DNA from: Flavobacterium anseongense
Lineage (GTDB): Bacteria; Bacteroidota; Bacteroidia; Flavobacteriales; Flavobacteriaceae
Direction: 5' to 3'
Length of the DNA stretch: 64,000 nucleotides
Assembly (NCBI RefSeq): GCF_021608185.1
Contig: NZ_JAKIHN010000003.1
Span: 62,001-126,000, forward strand
The notes under the pieces are model-generated. The model had not been told where the DNA came from. It searched no databases and was given only the letters and a program-made list of their open reading frames with translations. Below are positions 8,249-16,566 of the stretch, piece after piece; within the stretch, counting starts at the first letter, position 1, and each line of letters starts with the position of its first letter. The translations under genes were made by a program, and so were the position numbers.

Positions 8249-8701
8249 TTAATCCTTATTTTTTGTGTCGATAATTATAGTAACCGGGCCATCATTTAAA
8301 AGAGCAACTTTCATGTCGGCTCCAAATTGTCCGGTTTGGACTTTCTTGCCTAATTCTGTTTCCATTTGCTGTATAAAAGACTCGTAAAGCGGAATGGCAA
8401 TTTCGGGTTTTGATGCTTTTAAGTATGATGGACGATTGCCTTTTTTGGTAGCAGCATGAAGGGTAAACTGACTTACGATTATCATATCGCCGTTTACCTC
8501 TTTCAGCGATAAATTCATCACATCGTTTTCATCACCAAAAATTCGGAGATTGGCAATTTTTGCCGTTAACCAATTGACATCTTCTTTATCATCCGCATCT
8601 TCAAAACCAACTAAAACCAATAATCCTTTTTGGATATTGGCGACTTTATTTCCATCAATAGTTACGGAAGCTTCGGAAACACGCTGAATTACTGCTTTCA
8701 T
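8249..8701 (-). CDS. dtd: D-aminoacyl-tRNA deacylase
   Basis: DTD removes D-amino acids and glycine mischarged onto tRNAs. The 150-residue length is standard. The two signature loops are visible: SQFTLHAATKKGNRPSYLKA (about 78-97) with the S-Q-F-T-L motif, and GPVTIIIDT near the C-terminus, corresponding to the cross-subunit Gly-cisPro motif. It begins MKAVIQRVSEASVTIDG, as is usual in this family. It lies 41 bases downstream of rsgA. Confidence 0.96.
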   Translation of the reverse strand: MKAVIQRVSEASVTIDGNKVANIQKGLLVLVGFEDADDKEDVNWLTAKIANLRIFGDENDVMNLSLKEVNGDMIIVSQFTLHAATKKGNRPSYLKASKPEIAIPLYESFIQQMETELGKKVQTGQFGADMKVALLNDGPVTIIIDTKNKD

Positions 8702-8742
8702 TTTAATTAAAAATACTGAATACTGTGACTGAACACTACCAA

Positions 8743-9720
8743 CTATTTCCTCGTTTCATCGCTGGCAATTCGGTCGTCATTATACACATCCTGACGATAA
8801 TGTTCGTCGTCGCCTTCTAAAATTTTGAGGTAACTATTGTAACGTGACCAGGCTATTTTATTTTCTTCCAATGCTTTTTTGACAGCGCAATGTGGCTCTT
8901 CTTTATGCAGACAATTGTTGAATTTGCATTGGTCTTTTAGTTTGAAAAACTCGGGAAAATAACCGCTGATTTCTGCCGGTTCCAAATCGACTACTCCAAA
9001 ACCTTTTATTCCAGGTGTGTCTATGATTTTAGCATCAAATGACAAATCATACATTTCGGCAAAGGTTGTAGTGTGTTGTCCTTGTTTGCTTTGTTCGGAA
9101 ATGGTTTTGGTTTTCAAATTTAAACTCGGTTCCAAAGCATTGACTAAAGTCGATTTTCCAACTCCGGAATGTCCGGAAAACATAGATACTTTTCCAATCA
9201 TCATTTGTTTTAAATCTTCCAAGCCTTTCTTTTCAATAGCCGAAACTTTTAAAAATTTATAACCAATTTCAGAATAGATGTATTGCAGATACAATTGCTC
9301 ATCCTTCATGGCTTCATCAAAAGTGTCGATTTTGTTGAAAATCAAAACCGCTTCAATGCCATAAGCTTCAGCAGTTACCAAAAATCTATCAATAAAACTC
9401 GTCGTTGTTGGTGGATTGTTGATCGTAATCAAAAGAAAAACCACATCAATATTAGAAGCAATGATATGAGTTTGCTTGGATAAATTCACCGACTTTCTGA
9501 TGATATAGTTTTTTCGGTCGTGAATATTATGAATATTTCCGGTTACCGAATCTGAACTTTCATCCAACTCAAAATCTACTACATCACCAACTGCAATTGG
9601 GTTGGTGCTTTTAATGCCCTGCATTCGGAATTTACCTTTAATGCGACACTCGAAAACTTGATTGTCTTCGGTTTTCACAGTATACCAACTTCCGGTAGAT
9701 TTGTAAACTAGTCCAGTCAT
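8743..9720 (-). CDS. rsgA: Ribosome small-subunit maturation GTPase RsgA
   Basis: RsgA is a circularly permuted GTPase that acts late in 30S assembly. The order seen is an N-terminal OB-fold, then the G4 motif FNKID, then the P-loop GHSGVGKSTLVNAL, then DTPGIKGFG (G3), then a C-terminal zinc knuckle CKFNNCLHKEEPHC with three Cys and one His. This permuted order is diagnostic. The frame is open to 9783, but I place the start at 9720 (MTGLVYKSTGSWYTV): the extra 21 residues are not family-like and would run close to the terminator at 9758-9789. The product is 325 residues. Confidence 0.96.
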   Translation of the reverse strand: MTGLVYKSTGSWYTVKTEDNQVFECRIKGKFRMQGIKSTNPIAVGDVVDFELDESSDSVTGNIHNIHDRKNYIIRKSVNLSKQTHIIASNIDVVFLLITINNPPTTTSFIDRFLVTAEAYGIEAVLIFNKIDTFDEAMKDEQLYLQYIYSEIGYKFLKVSAIEKKGLEDLKQMMIGKVSMFSGHSGVGKSTLVNALEPSLNLKTKTISEQSKQGQHTTTFAEMYDLSFDAKIIDTPGIKGFGVVDLEPAEISGYFPEFFKLKDQCKFNNCLHKEEPHCAVKKALEENKIAWSRYNSYLKILEGDDEHYRQDVYNDDRIASDETRK

Positions 9721-9757
9721 GTCGCAAAGATACCATTTCCAATTTATATTTATCGGA

Positions 9758-9789
9758 ATAAAAAAAGTTGCCATTACTGACAACTTTTC
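9758..9789 (-). terminator. Intrinsic terminator upstream of rsgA
   Basis: On the minus strand AAAAGTTG and CAACTTTT arms enclose a short loop and are followed by a T-run. It ends transcription of the gene at 9810-10286 and lies about 40 bases before the rsgA start. Confidence 0.75.
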
Positions 9790-9809
9790 ATTTATTTTCT
9801 CAAAACAGA

Positions 9810-10286
9810 TTAATATTTATAACCGTAAGCTATTTTGTTTGATGAAGCATCTGTTGTTATCAAAACAAATTGATAACCCAATCTGGCTGCCTCCGTTTTT
9901 AGTCTTCTGGCAACCGCAGAATTCTCCGATTGATAGTTTGACAAGTCAGCACTTTCTCCAATTCGCGGTCCTACTTCTAAACCTTTAGTATTATCCACGT
10001 TTTCAAGGATGACAACTTTTGCCCAATCTGCTTGACCGTTAACCGTAATTTTGTTAGATGTTTGCACAACCTGACCTGTTCTGCCATAAGTAATTTTTTC
10101 AACTGCATTTTTAGCAATTGTATATGGAACATCCTGACCTTCGTATGTAAACACGATAACATTATCATCAACACTTATGATTCTTCCTCTAAGTGTTTCA
10201 CCAATTTGTTTTTTTATCACATCGACTTGGGCGCTGGCTATGTTAAAACCAAAAACCAATGCAAATAGTAAAATAATTTTTTTCAT
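9810..10286 (-). CDS. Secreted protein of unknown function
   Basis: I do not recognise a named family. From the Met at 10286 the product has 158 residues with a clear signal peptide (MKKIILLFALVFGFNIASAQ). The frame extends 18 bases further upstream, but that would put MLKIKN before the signal peptide, so the internal start is preferred. The mature part begins with a short beta-rich module (LRGRIISVDDNVIVFTYEGQ ... VEKITYGRTG) and ends with an alpha/beta stretch (RRLKTEAARLGYQFVLITTD). It has its own terminator and reads as a single-gene unit, probably periplasmic. Confidence 0.7.
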   Translation of the reverse strand: MKKIILLFALVFGFNIASAQVDVIKKQIGETLRGRIISVDDNVIVFTYEGQDVPYTIAKNAVEKITYGRTGQVVQTSNKITVNGQADWAKVVILENVDNTKGLEVGPRIGESADLSNYQSENSAVARRLKTEAARLGYQFVLITTDASSNKIAYGYKY

Positions 10287-10390
10287 ATTCTTTATTTTTA
10301 GCATTAATAGACATTATTTAAGACATCAACAAATATAAAAAAAACAATTATTGCCACCCTATTTAACCGATATTCTCACAATTTATCCGA

Positions 10391-11473
10391 TTATCCGTTA
10401 ATTATCTTCTCTTGATGGCTGATACTTTCCTGGTGAATCGCTTTGAAAATTCTAAGAATAAACTCTTCGCTCAATCCTTTCTCTTCGCCATCTAAAATCA
10501 TTTTTCCTAAAATTTCATTCCATCGTTTGTTTTGCAAAACAGCTACATTCTTTTCTTTTTTCAAGGCACCGATTTGTTCTGCGACTTTCATTCGGTTTCC
10601 TAGTAATTCCAGTAATTTGCTGTCGGCGATATCAATGTTAGCTCTTAGTTTTATCATTTTTGTATTGAAATCGTCGTCTTCGGTAGTTACTTTTTTGACT
10701 TTCAAATCTTCGAAAATCTGTTTCAAAACCGTTGGTGTAACTTGTTGTGCTGCATCACTCCAGGCATTATCAGGATCGATATGCGTTTCGATTATTAATC
10801 CGTCATAATTCAAATCTAATGCTTGTTGCGATACTTCCTGAATCATATTTCGTTGTCCTGTAATATGCGAAGGATCGCAAATCAGAGGCAAATCCGGGAA
10901 ACGACTTTGCAATTCGATAGCAATTTGCCATTCCGGAATGTTTCTGTATTTTGTCTTTTCGTAAGTTGAAAATCCTCTGTGGATTACTCCCAGTTTTTTA
11001 ATTCCGGAATTATACAAACGTTCTACTCCACCAATCCATAAAGCCAAATCAGGATTTACAGGGTTTTTTACCAAAACAATTTTATCCGTTCCGGCCAAAG
11101 CATCGGCAATTTCCTGAACTGCAAACGGATTTACCGTTGTTCTGGCACCAATCCAAAGCACATCAATATCGTGTTCTAAAGCCAATTTTACGTGTGCTGC
11201 ATTTGCCACTTCGGTTGCCATTAACAAACCTGTTTCGGCTTTTGCTTTTTGCAGCCATTTTAAACCGATGGCGCCAACGCCTTCAAATCCACCCGGACGT
11301 GTTCTTGGTTTCCAGATTCCGGCACGGAAAACGCTTACGTCTGAATTTTTTAATTCGTGCGCAATTTTCAATACCTGATCTTCTGTTTCCGCGCTGCATG
11401 GTCCGGCAATTACTAATGGATGTGATAGATTGAAATCGACTAACCATTTTTTGTTTTCTGTTGTAATATTCAT
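10391..11473 (-). CDS. Bifunctional 3-deoxy-7-phosphoheptulonate synthase / chorismate mutase
   Basis: The N-terminal ~265 residues are a type I-beta DAHP synthase (condensing PEP and erythrose-4-phosphate): VIAGPCSAE near residue 18, GIWKPRTRPGGFEGVG near 53, and ICDPSHITGQR near 198. The C-terminal ~90 residues are an AroQ-type all-alpha chorismate mutase (MIKLRANIDIADSKLLELLGNRMKVAEQIGALKKE), converting chorismate to prephenate. The mutase domain probably also works as an allosteric sensor for the synthase, as known for related fusions. It is the last gene of the pheA - aminotransferase - tyrA operon, 8 bases after tyrA, so the first pathway step and the three prephenate steps are coexpressed. 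Confidence 0.95.
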   Translation of the reverse strand: MNITTENKKWLVDFNLSHPLVIAGPCSAETEDQVLKIAHELKNSDVSVFRAGIWKPRTRPGGFEGVGAIGLKWLQKAKAETGLLMATEVANAAHVKLALEHDIDVLWIGARTTVNPFAVQEIADALAGTDKIVLVKNPVNPDLALWIGGVERLYNSGIKKLGVIHRGFSTYEKTKYRNIPEWQIAIELQSRFPDLPLICDPSHITGQRNMIQEVSQQALDLNYDGLIIETHIDPDNAWSDAAQQVTPTVLKQIFEDLKVKKVTTEDDDFNTKMIKLRANIDIADSKLLELLGNRMKVAEQIGALKKEKNVAVLQNKRWNEILGKMILDGEEKGLSEEFILRIFKAIHQESISHQEKIING

Positions 11474-11481
11474 AGCTTCTA

Positions 11482-12327
11482 TTATTTTCCGTTTAATATT
11501 TCTTTTATTCTGTTAGTATTTTCCATTTCGTTAAAAATCTGTTCGTAATTTCCGCTTTCTAACAACTCTTTGAATTGCGATAAATTGGCAATATATTCTT
11601 CTAATGATTTTACGACTTGCTTTTTATTTTGTTTAAAAATTGGCGTCCACATTGCCGGTGAGCTTTTGGCTAATCTGACTGTGCTTTCAAATCCGCTGCC
11701 TGCCATATCAAAAATATCTTTTTCGTCTTTCTCCTTTTCGATAACAGTTTTCCCTAGCATGAATGAACTGATATGCGACAAATGCGAGACATAAGCAATG
11801 TGTTTGTCATGCGATTTTGGTTCCATATAGCGAATTCGCATTCCCAAATCTTTGAATAATTTCAGCCCTTTTTCCTGCAACTTAAACGTAGTTTTTTCTA
11901 CTTCGCAAATGATGTTGGTTTTGTCGACAAATAAATTTCGAATCGCAGCTTTTGGCCCTGAAAATTCTGTTCCGGCAATTGGGTGTGTTGCTAAAAAATT
12001 TCTTCTTTTGGGATGATTTGCCACGGCTTCGCATATTGGACTTTTGGTTGAACCGACTTCAAAAACCAAAGTTTCATCGGAAACCAAATCCAAAACTTTT
12101 GGCAAAAGCCCCAAAGCAATGTCTACGGGAACTGCGAGAATCACAAAATCCGCATCAATAACTTCATTTAATTCTGACTTCTGGTGAATAATTCCGAGTT
12201 CAATTGCTTCTTCCAAATGATCTTCATTGGCATCAACACCAACGATGACAGCATCTTTATCCAATGCCTGAATGTCCAATGCCATTGAACCTCCGATTAA
12301 ACCAATTCCTATTACGTATACCTTCAT
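11482..12327 (-). CDS. tyrA: Prephenate dehydrogenase
   Basis: TyrA oxidatively decarboxylates prephenate to 4-hydroxyphenylpyruvate with NAD+. The start at 12327 (MKVYVIGIGLIGGSMALDI) puts the dinucleotide-binding GxGxxGxS at the N-terminus. The frame is open to 12393, but that would overlap the upstream gene and add a non-homologous tail. Other motifs are FEVGSTKSPI, the active-site HPIAGTEFSGP and YVSHLSHISS. The product has 281 residues and no ACT domain, so it is probably not itself feedback-inhibited by tyrosine through ACT. It is the third gene of the operon. Confidence 0.94.
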   Translation of the reverse strand: MKVYVIGIGLIGGSMALDIQALDKDAVIVGVDANEDHLEEAIELGIIHQKSELNEVIDADFVILAVPVDIALGLLPKVLDLVSDETLVFEVGSTKSPICEAVANHPKRRNFLATHPIAGTEFSGPKAAIRNLFVDKTNIICEVEKTTFKLQEKGLKLFKDLGMRIRYMEPKSHDKHIAYVSHLSHISSFMLGKTVIEKEKDEKDIFDMAGSGFESTVRLAKSSPAMWTPIFKQNKKQVVKSLEEYIANLSQFKELLESGNYEQIFNEMENTNRIKEILNGK

Positions 12328-12329
12328 AA

Positions 12330-12346
12330 AATTCCAAATTCCAATT
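12330..12346. repeat. Short unit repeat (TTCCAAATTCCAA type)
   Basis: ATTCCAAATTCCAATTATT fills the spacer between the aminotransferase stop and the tyrA start. The same unit recurs in the terminators after etfA (46377-46442) and mreB (61395-61470). Confidence 0.55.
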
Positions 12347-12347
12347 A

Positions 12348-13490
12348 TTAAAATCTTGAGATTGCTTCTGCTATTTTTTCTTCGGTAACGCAAAGCGAAA
12401 ATCTAATATAGCCTTCGCCATTACTGCCGAAAATAGTTCCCGGCGTGATGAAAATATGTTTTTCTGTCAATACTTTATCAATAAATTCTTCGGATGAAAT
12501 TCCGTCCGGAAGCTTTGCCCAAACGAACAATCCAACGCTGTTTTTGTCAAAAACACAATTCAGTTTTTCGGCCAGTTTAAAAATCAGATTTCTTCTTTTG
12601 GTGTAGATTTCATTTTGCTTTTCGAACCAATCGTTTCCCAGTTTTAAAGCTTCAATCGCTCCTTTCTGAATTCCGTAAAACATCCCGCTGTCCATATTGC
12701 TTTTTACTTTTAGAATCGCATCAATTAAGGTTGGATTTCCCATCACCATTCCAACGCGCCAACCAGCCATATTATAGGTTTTGGATAACGAATTTAATTC
12801 TAATGCAATGGCTGACGAACCTTCAACCTGCAATATTGACAACGGATTTCCATTCAAAACAAAACTGTACGGATTGTCATTTACTATTAAAATGTTATGC
12901 TTTTTTCCAAAGGCAATTAGTTTTTCAAACAACTCCAAAGTGCCATTCGCACCGGTTGGCATGTGCGGATACGAAACCCACATCAGTTTTACTTTTGATA
13001 AATCAGTTTTTTCTAAAGCTTCAAAATCAGGTTGCCAGTTGGTAGCTGCTGTCAAATCATAATACACTGCTTTTGCCTGAACCAATTCGGTTACCGAAGC
13101 ATAAGTCGGATAGCCGGGATTTGGAATCAAAACGGCATCGCCTTCGTTTAAAAACGCCAACGAAATATGCATAATTCCTTCTTTAGAACCCATCAACGGA
13201 AGGATTTCTGTATTGAAATCTAAGTCGACATTAAAGTGGTTTTTATAGAAATCAGCCATGCCTTTTCTCAATTCGGGCAAGCCTTGGTAACTTTGATATT
13301 CGTGGGCTTTGTCATCAAACATAGCTTTTTGCATGGCTTCAATAACAGTGATGTCCGGAGCCAAATCAGGACTACCAATTCCCATATTGATAACCGGTTT
13401 TCCTTCGGCTATAAGTTGGCGTACTTCTCTCAACTTTCGGGAGAAGTAGTATTCCTGAACGCTATTTAATCTTTTGGCTGTAGTTATCAT
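12348..13490 (-). CDS. Class I/II PLP-dependent aminotransferase (aromatic amino-acid pathway)
   Basis: A fold-type I aminotransferase of 380 residues. The Schiff-base Lys is in NSLSKTYNMAGWRVG (about 231-245), VNDNPYSFV carries the Asn-Asp/Tyr cofactor contacts, and RFSLCVTEEKI near the C-terminus has the carboxylate-binding Arg. It lies between pheA (4-base ATGA overlap) and tyrA, so by context it transaminates phenylpyruvate and 4-hydroxyphenylpyruvate, or prephenate, to finish Phe/Tyr synthesis. Substrate choice is inference from position; the sequence alone only supports an aspartate/aromatic-type aminotransferase. Confidence 0.9.
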   Translation of the reverse strand: MITTAKRLNSVQEYYFSRKLREVRQLIAEGKPVINMGIGSPDLAPDITVIEAMQKAMFDDKAHEYQSYQGLPELRKGMADFYKNHFNVDLDFNTEILPLMGSKEGIMHISLAFLNEGDAVLIPNPGYPTYASVTELVQAKAVYYDLTAATNWQPDFEALEKTDLSKVKLMWVSYPHMPTGANGTLELFEKLIAFGKKHNILIVNDNPYSFVLNGNPLSILQVEGSSAIALELNSLSKTYNMAGWRVGMVMGNPTLIDAILKVKSNMDSGMFYGIQKGAIEALKLGNDWFEKQNEIYTKRRNLIFKLAEKLNCVFDKNSVGLFVWAKLPDGISSEEFIDKVLTEKHIFITPGTIFGSNGEGYIRFSLCVTEEKIAEAISRF

Positions 13491-14314
13491 TGCATTCCTT
13501 TTTTATATTCACCCAACACTTTGAAATGTGTCGTCATTAATTCTAAAATCTTTTTGGCTTTATCATAATGCTTGTATTTTTCAAAAACCACATCCACAAA
13601 AAAGGAATATTGAAAAGGTGTTTCAATAATTGGCATCGATTGTATTTTGGTTAAATTGAGTTTCGAGTTGTTCATTACATTTAAAATCGTTGCCAAACTT
13701 CCCGGTGTATCGTCTAATTCAAATTTTATTGATGCCTTATTAATTTCTTCTTTTGGTAATTCTTTGTTTTGTGTTTTTACAATTACAAATCGGGTTTTAT
13801 TACTTTGAATCGTGTGAATTCCAGCAGAAAGAATTTCTAAATCATACATTTTAGCAGCAATTGGCGACGCTATAGCGGCAATCCCTTTTATTTTTTGATC
13901 ATGAATTCTGCGGGCACTTTCGGCCGTATCGCCACTTTCAACCAATTTAATATTGGGATATTGAAGAAAGAAATCAGCGCATTGAAGCAATGCCATAGGA
14001 TGTGAATGCACTTCGGTAATATCATCTAGTTTTTGTCCTTTTAGCGCCATCAAATTCATGTGAATGTCTAAATAATGCTCACCTATGATGTGCAAATTAT
14101 TTCTATCAATCAAAGCGTAATTTGGAATTATAGAACCCGCGATCGAGTTTTCTAACGCCATAACTCCTTTCTGAGATTTGTTTTCAATCAGGCTTTTTAC
14201 TAAAGATGTAAAAGACATGCATTCATCCAAATCATATTCCTGCGCAAAATATTCCAGTGCCACCTGATGATGAAACGATCCTTTAATTCCTTGTATTGCA
14301 ATTTTTGTTTCCAT
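13487..14314 (-). CDS. pheA: Prephenate dehydratase
   Basis: PheA converts prephenate to phenylpyruvate. The 275-residue product from the ATG at 14314 has an N-terminal dehydratase domain (GIKGSFHHQVALEYF; GVMALENSIAGSI; the TRF motif in NKTRFVIV near 175) and a C-terminal ACT domain (IKFELDDTPGSLATILNVM), which usually binds Phe for feedback inhibition. It has no chorismate mutase domain; that activity is fused to the DAHP synthase at 10391-11473. The frame is open to 14335, but the first seven codons would overlap the attenuator U-run. It is the first structural gene of the operon and lies 7 bases after the leader terminator. Confidence 0.95.
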   Translation of the reverse strand: METKIAIQGIKGSFHHQVALEYFAQEYDLDECMSFTSLVKSLIENKSQKGVMALENSIAGSIIPNYALIDRNNLHIIGEHYLDIHMNLMALKGQKLDDITEVHSHPMALLQCADFFLQYPNIKLVESGDTAESARRIHDQKIKGIAAIASPIAAKMYDLEILSAGIHTIQSNKTRFVIVKTQNKELPKEEINKASIKFELDDTPGSLATILNVMNNSKLNLTKIQSMPIIETPFQYSFFVDVVFEKYKHYDKAKKILELMTTHFKVLGEYKKGMQ

Positions 14315-14320
14315 ATAATC

Positions 14321-14350
14321 AAAAAAAAATCCCAACTCTTGTTGGGATTT
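14321..14350 (-). terminator. Attenuator terminator before pheA
   Basis: On the minus strand AAATCCCAAC, a 4-base loop and GTTGGGATTT form a perfect 10-bp stem followed by a U-run that ends seven bases before the pheA ATG. The 5' arm contains AATCCC, complementary to GGGATT inside the leader ORF (plus-strand 14397-14402), so an alternative antiterminator pairing exists. Transcription into pheA must pass this site. Confidence 0.88.
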
Positions 14351-14371
14351 ATATATCGTATGTTTTACTTT

Positions 14372-14461
14372 TTACTTCTTTACATAACACAATACTAATC
14401 CCTTCTTTTGTCCGAAGAAAAAATAAAAGAAATAGCTATAAAAGGTGTTAAATGTTTTCAT
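14372..14461 (-). CDS. Phe/Tyr-rich leader peptide of the pheA operon
   Basis: The ATG at 14461 opens a 29-codon ORF ending TAA at 14372. It contains seven Phe and four Tyr codons; residues 7-16 read FYSYFFYFFF. It is followed by the terminator at 14321-14350, directly before pheA. Region 1 (Phe codons TTCTTC) can pair with GAAG; the overlapping region 2 (GAAGGGATT) can instead pair with AATCCC of the terminator. This is the classical attenuation layout: ribosome stalling at Phe/Tyr codons frees region 2 to form an antiterminator. A promoter-like sequence lies about 20-50 bases upstream. Function is inferred from composition and architecture. Confidence 0.87.
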   Translation of the reverse strand: MKTFNTFYSYFFYFFFGQKKGLVLCYVKK

Positions 14462-14479
14462 TTGTTGATTTCTATTTGG

Positions 14480-14512
14480 CTAATGTAAAAAATTAAAACG
14501 TAGGTTTTACAA
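14480..14512 (-). promoter_or_regulatory. Promoter candidate for the pheA leader and operon
   Basis: On the minus strand TTG (14512-14510) is followed after 22 bases by TACATTAG (14487-14480), one mismatch from TAnnTTTG. Predicted transcription would start roughly 10 bases upstream of the leader ATG. Confidence 0.55.
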
Positions 14513-14558
14513 GACTTTACAAAAAAAGTTACGGAAACGTTTTCGTAAAAACGCCTAT

Positions 14559-15482
14559 TTATCGCTTTTCAACTCTTGTTGGTGTGTCTTTTCCGCTGAT
14601 GATACTTTCTGAACTGATGGCTATGGCTTTGATGATTTCGGTCATATTATCTAAATCCAAAGTCGAAACCTCATCGGTTAATTGGTGGTAATTTTTTTCA
14701 TCATCCATTTTGGAAGTTGAAATCGTATGTGCCGGAACACCCACTGCAGCCAAAGCGGCATTATCAGAACGATAAAATAATTGCATTTCCGGATAAGGAT
14801 CTGCGTAAAACTTGAAGTTGCTTCCCTTTAAATTCTTTTGAAGGATGGTTCCAAAATCAGATCTTTCGAAACCAGTAATGTAGGCTGAGTTTTTATTCCA
14901 TTTACTTTCCGTACCAATCATTTCTATATTGAACATAGCCACTACTTCATCGGGGTTAATATTTCTAGAGAAATATCTTGATCCTACAATTCCGATTTCT
15001 TCAGCTGTAAATGCCACGAAAATAATGGTGCGCTCATTATTGTTTAATTCCTTGAAATATTTTGCCAAAGCGATAACAGCAGTTGTTCCCGAAGCATCGT
15101 CATTCGCACCGTTATATACTTTGTCTTCTCCATCACTTACAGTTCCTAAATGATCATAATGCGCCGAAAAAATCACATATTCATTCGGTTTTGATTTACC
15201 CGGAAGCACTCCGATTACGTTGTTTGCGTTTTTATCTTTTCTGGTAAATTCCTGTCGGTAGTTTTTTAAATCCTTAAAATAAGCCAGTCCGATTTTAGCA
15301 AATTCTTTTTCAATAAAAGCGGAAGCGGAATCAATTCCGGGAGTAAAAACCTGTCTTCCCTGCATTTTGTCGGAAGCCAGTTCGGTTTCAATTCGGGTTA
15401 CTTCGTCTTTTGAAATAAGAGGTTTCTTTTGAGCTTGAACTGCAAAGCAAGATAACAGGAACAGTAGTGCAATTTTTTTCAT
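14559..15482 (-). CDS. M28-family zinc aminopeptidase, secreted
   Basis: The 307-residue protein has a signal peptide (MKKIALLFLLSCFAVQAQ) and a peptidase M28 fold. Di-zinc ligands are visible in order: SAHYDHLG with His108, NGANDDASG with the bridging Asp128, FTAEEIG with catalytic Glu161 and ligand Glu162, NIEMIG with Glu187 in the usual Asp/Glu position, and NYHQLTDE with the last His. It should release N-terminal amino acids outside the cytoplasm. It is transcribed divergently from gldA and has no close operon partner. Confidence 0.92.
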   Translation of the reverse strand: MKKIALLFLLSCFAVQAQKKPLISKDEVTRIETELASDKMQGRQVFTPGIDSASAFIEKEFAKIGLAYFKDLKNYRQEFTRKDKNANNVIGVLPGKSKPNEYVIFSAHYDHLGTVSDGEDKVYNGANDDASGTTAVIALAKYFKELNNNERTIIFVAFTAEEIGIVGSRYFSRNINPDEVVAMFNIEMIGTESKWNKNSAYITGFERSDFGTILQKNLKGSNFKFYADPYPEMQLFYRSDNAALAAVGVPAHTISTSKMDDEKNYHQLTDEVSTLDLDNMTEIIKAIAISSESIISGKDTPTRVEKR

Positions 15483-15574
15483 CGTGTAGTTTTGTTAATT
15501 GTAAAAGTAAGTGTTCTGTTTCAAAAAAAAGTTACAGTAAATCTAAAAAACAATAAACCCAAAACTTTTCTGTT

Positions 15575-15582
15575 TACATTTG
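15575..15582 (+). promoter_or_regulatory. gldA promoter -7 element
   Basis: TACATTTG fully matches the Bacteroidota -7 box TAnnTTTG and lies 18 bases before the gldA ATG. The -33 region has no clear TTG. Confidence 0.6.
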
Positions 15583-15599
15583 CAATAAACATTTCAATT

Positions 15600-16499
15600 A
15601 TGTCAATAGAAGTTCAAAATATTTCCAAAAGTTACGGAGCCCAAAAGGCTTTGGACAGTGTTTCTTTCTCCATCAAAAAAGGAGAAATCGTTGGTTTTCT
15701 TGGTCCGAATGGCGCAGGAAAATCTACCTTGATGAAAATTTTGACTACATTTCTTATTGCTGATGAAGGCGTAGCAACAGTGAATGGAAATGACGTAACC
15801 GAAAATCAAAAAGCAGTGCAGCTTTCGATTGGCTATTTGCCTGAACACAATCCGTTGTATCTGGATTTGTACGTTCGCGAATATTTGGCTTTCAATGCTG
15901 ATGTTTATAAAGTTTCAAAATCCCGTATTGAAGAAGTTATTCAGTTAACCGGTTTATCGCCCGAAAGTCATAAAAAAATCAGTCAACTATCAAAAGGATA
16001 TCGTCAGCGTGTGGGTTTGGCAACAGCATTGCTTCACAATCCTGATGTTTTGATTTTGGATGAACCAACAACAGGTTTAGATCCAAATCAATTAGTGGAA
16101 ATTCGAAACGTAATTAAAAATGTAGGGAAAGACAAAACCGTTTTTCTGTCAACGCACATCATGCAGGAAGTAGAAGCCATTTGCGACAGAGTAATCATCA
16201 TCGATAACGGAAAAATTGTGACTGATAAAAAACTGGACAAATTAGTTTCGGATGAAAAAGAGCAAATCATAGAAGTTGAATTTGACAAAACGGTTGCCGA
16301 AACTTTACTGGCTGGTTTGCCTAATATAAAATCTTATAAAAACACTAGTGCAAATCTTTGGACATTAACCTTCAACACCGAAGAAGATATGCGTCCAAAG
16401 GTGTTTGATTTTGCTCACGATAACGGATTAAAAACATTGCAGCTTAGTTTGAAAAGCAAGAATCTGGAGCAGATTTTTAGGGAGAAAACTAAGAAATAG
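15600..16499 (+). CDS. gldA: Gliding motility-associated ABC transporter ATP-binding protein GldA
   Basis: A 299-residue ABC ATPase with Walker A GPNGAGKST (about 36-44), signature LSKGYRQRVG (about 137), Walker B VLILDEPTTGLDP and switch His in STHIMQEVEAICD. The start at 15600 (MSIEVQNISKSYG) places the family N-terminus correctly; the 36 extra codons upstream overlap the promoter. Sequence character and length match GldA, which together with GldF and GldG forms an ABC transporter required for gliding in Flavobacterium johnsoniae. gldF and gldG are not adjacent here, consistent with an unlinked gldA. Confidence 0.88.
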   Translation: MSIEVQNISKSYGAQKALDSVSFSIKKGEIVGFLGPNGAGKSTLMKILTTFLIADEGVATVNGNDVTENQKAVQLSIGYLPEHNPLYLDLYVREYLAFNADVYKVSKSRIEEVIQLTGLSPESHKKISQLSKGYRQRVGLATALLHNPDVLILDEPTTGLDPNQLVEIRNVIKNVGKDKTVFLSTHIMQEVEAICDRVIIIDNGKIVTDKKLDKLVSDEKEQIIEVEFDKTVAETLLAGLPNIKSYKNTSANLWTLTFNTEEDMRPKVFDFAHDNGLKTLQLSLKSKNLEQIFREKTKK

Positions 16500-16503
16500 T
16501 GTT

Positions 16504-16555
16504 CAGTCGCAGTCGCAGTTTACAATAAAAAAACTGAAAACTGCGACTGTGACTG
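16504..16555. terminator. Repeat-built bidirectional terminator between gldA and the head-GIN gene
   Basis: CAGTCGCAGTCGCAGTTT on one side and AAACTGCGACTGTGACTG on the other form an 18-bp stem with one mismatch. Each arm is itself a tandem of about 6-nt units. It separates two convergent genes. Confidence 0.75.
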
Positions 16556-16566
16556 TCAACTACAAT

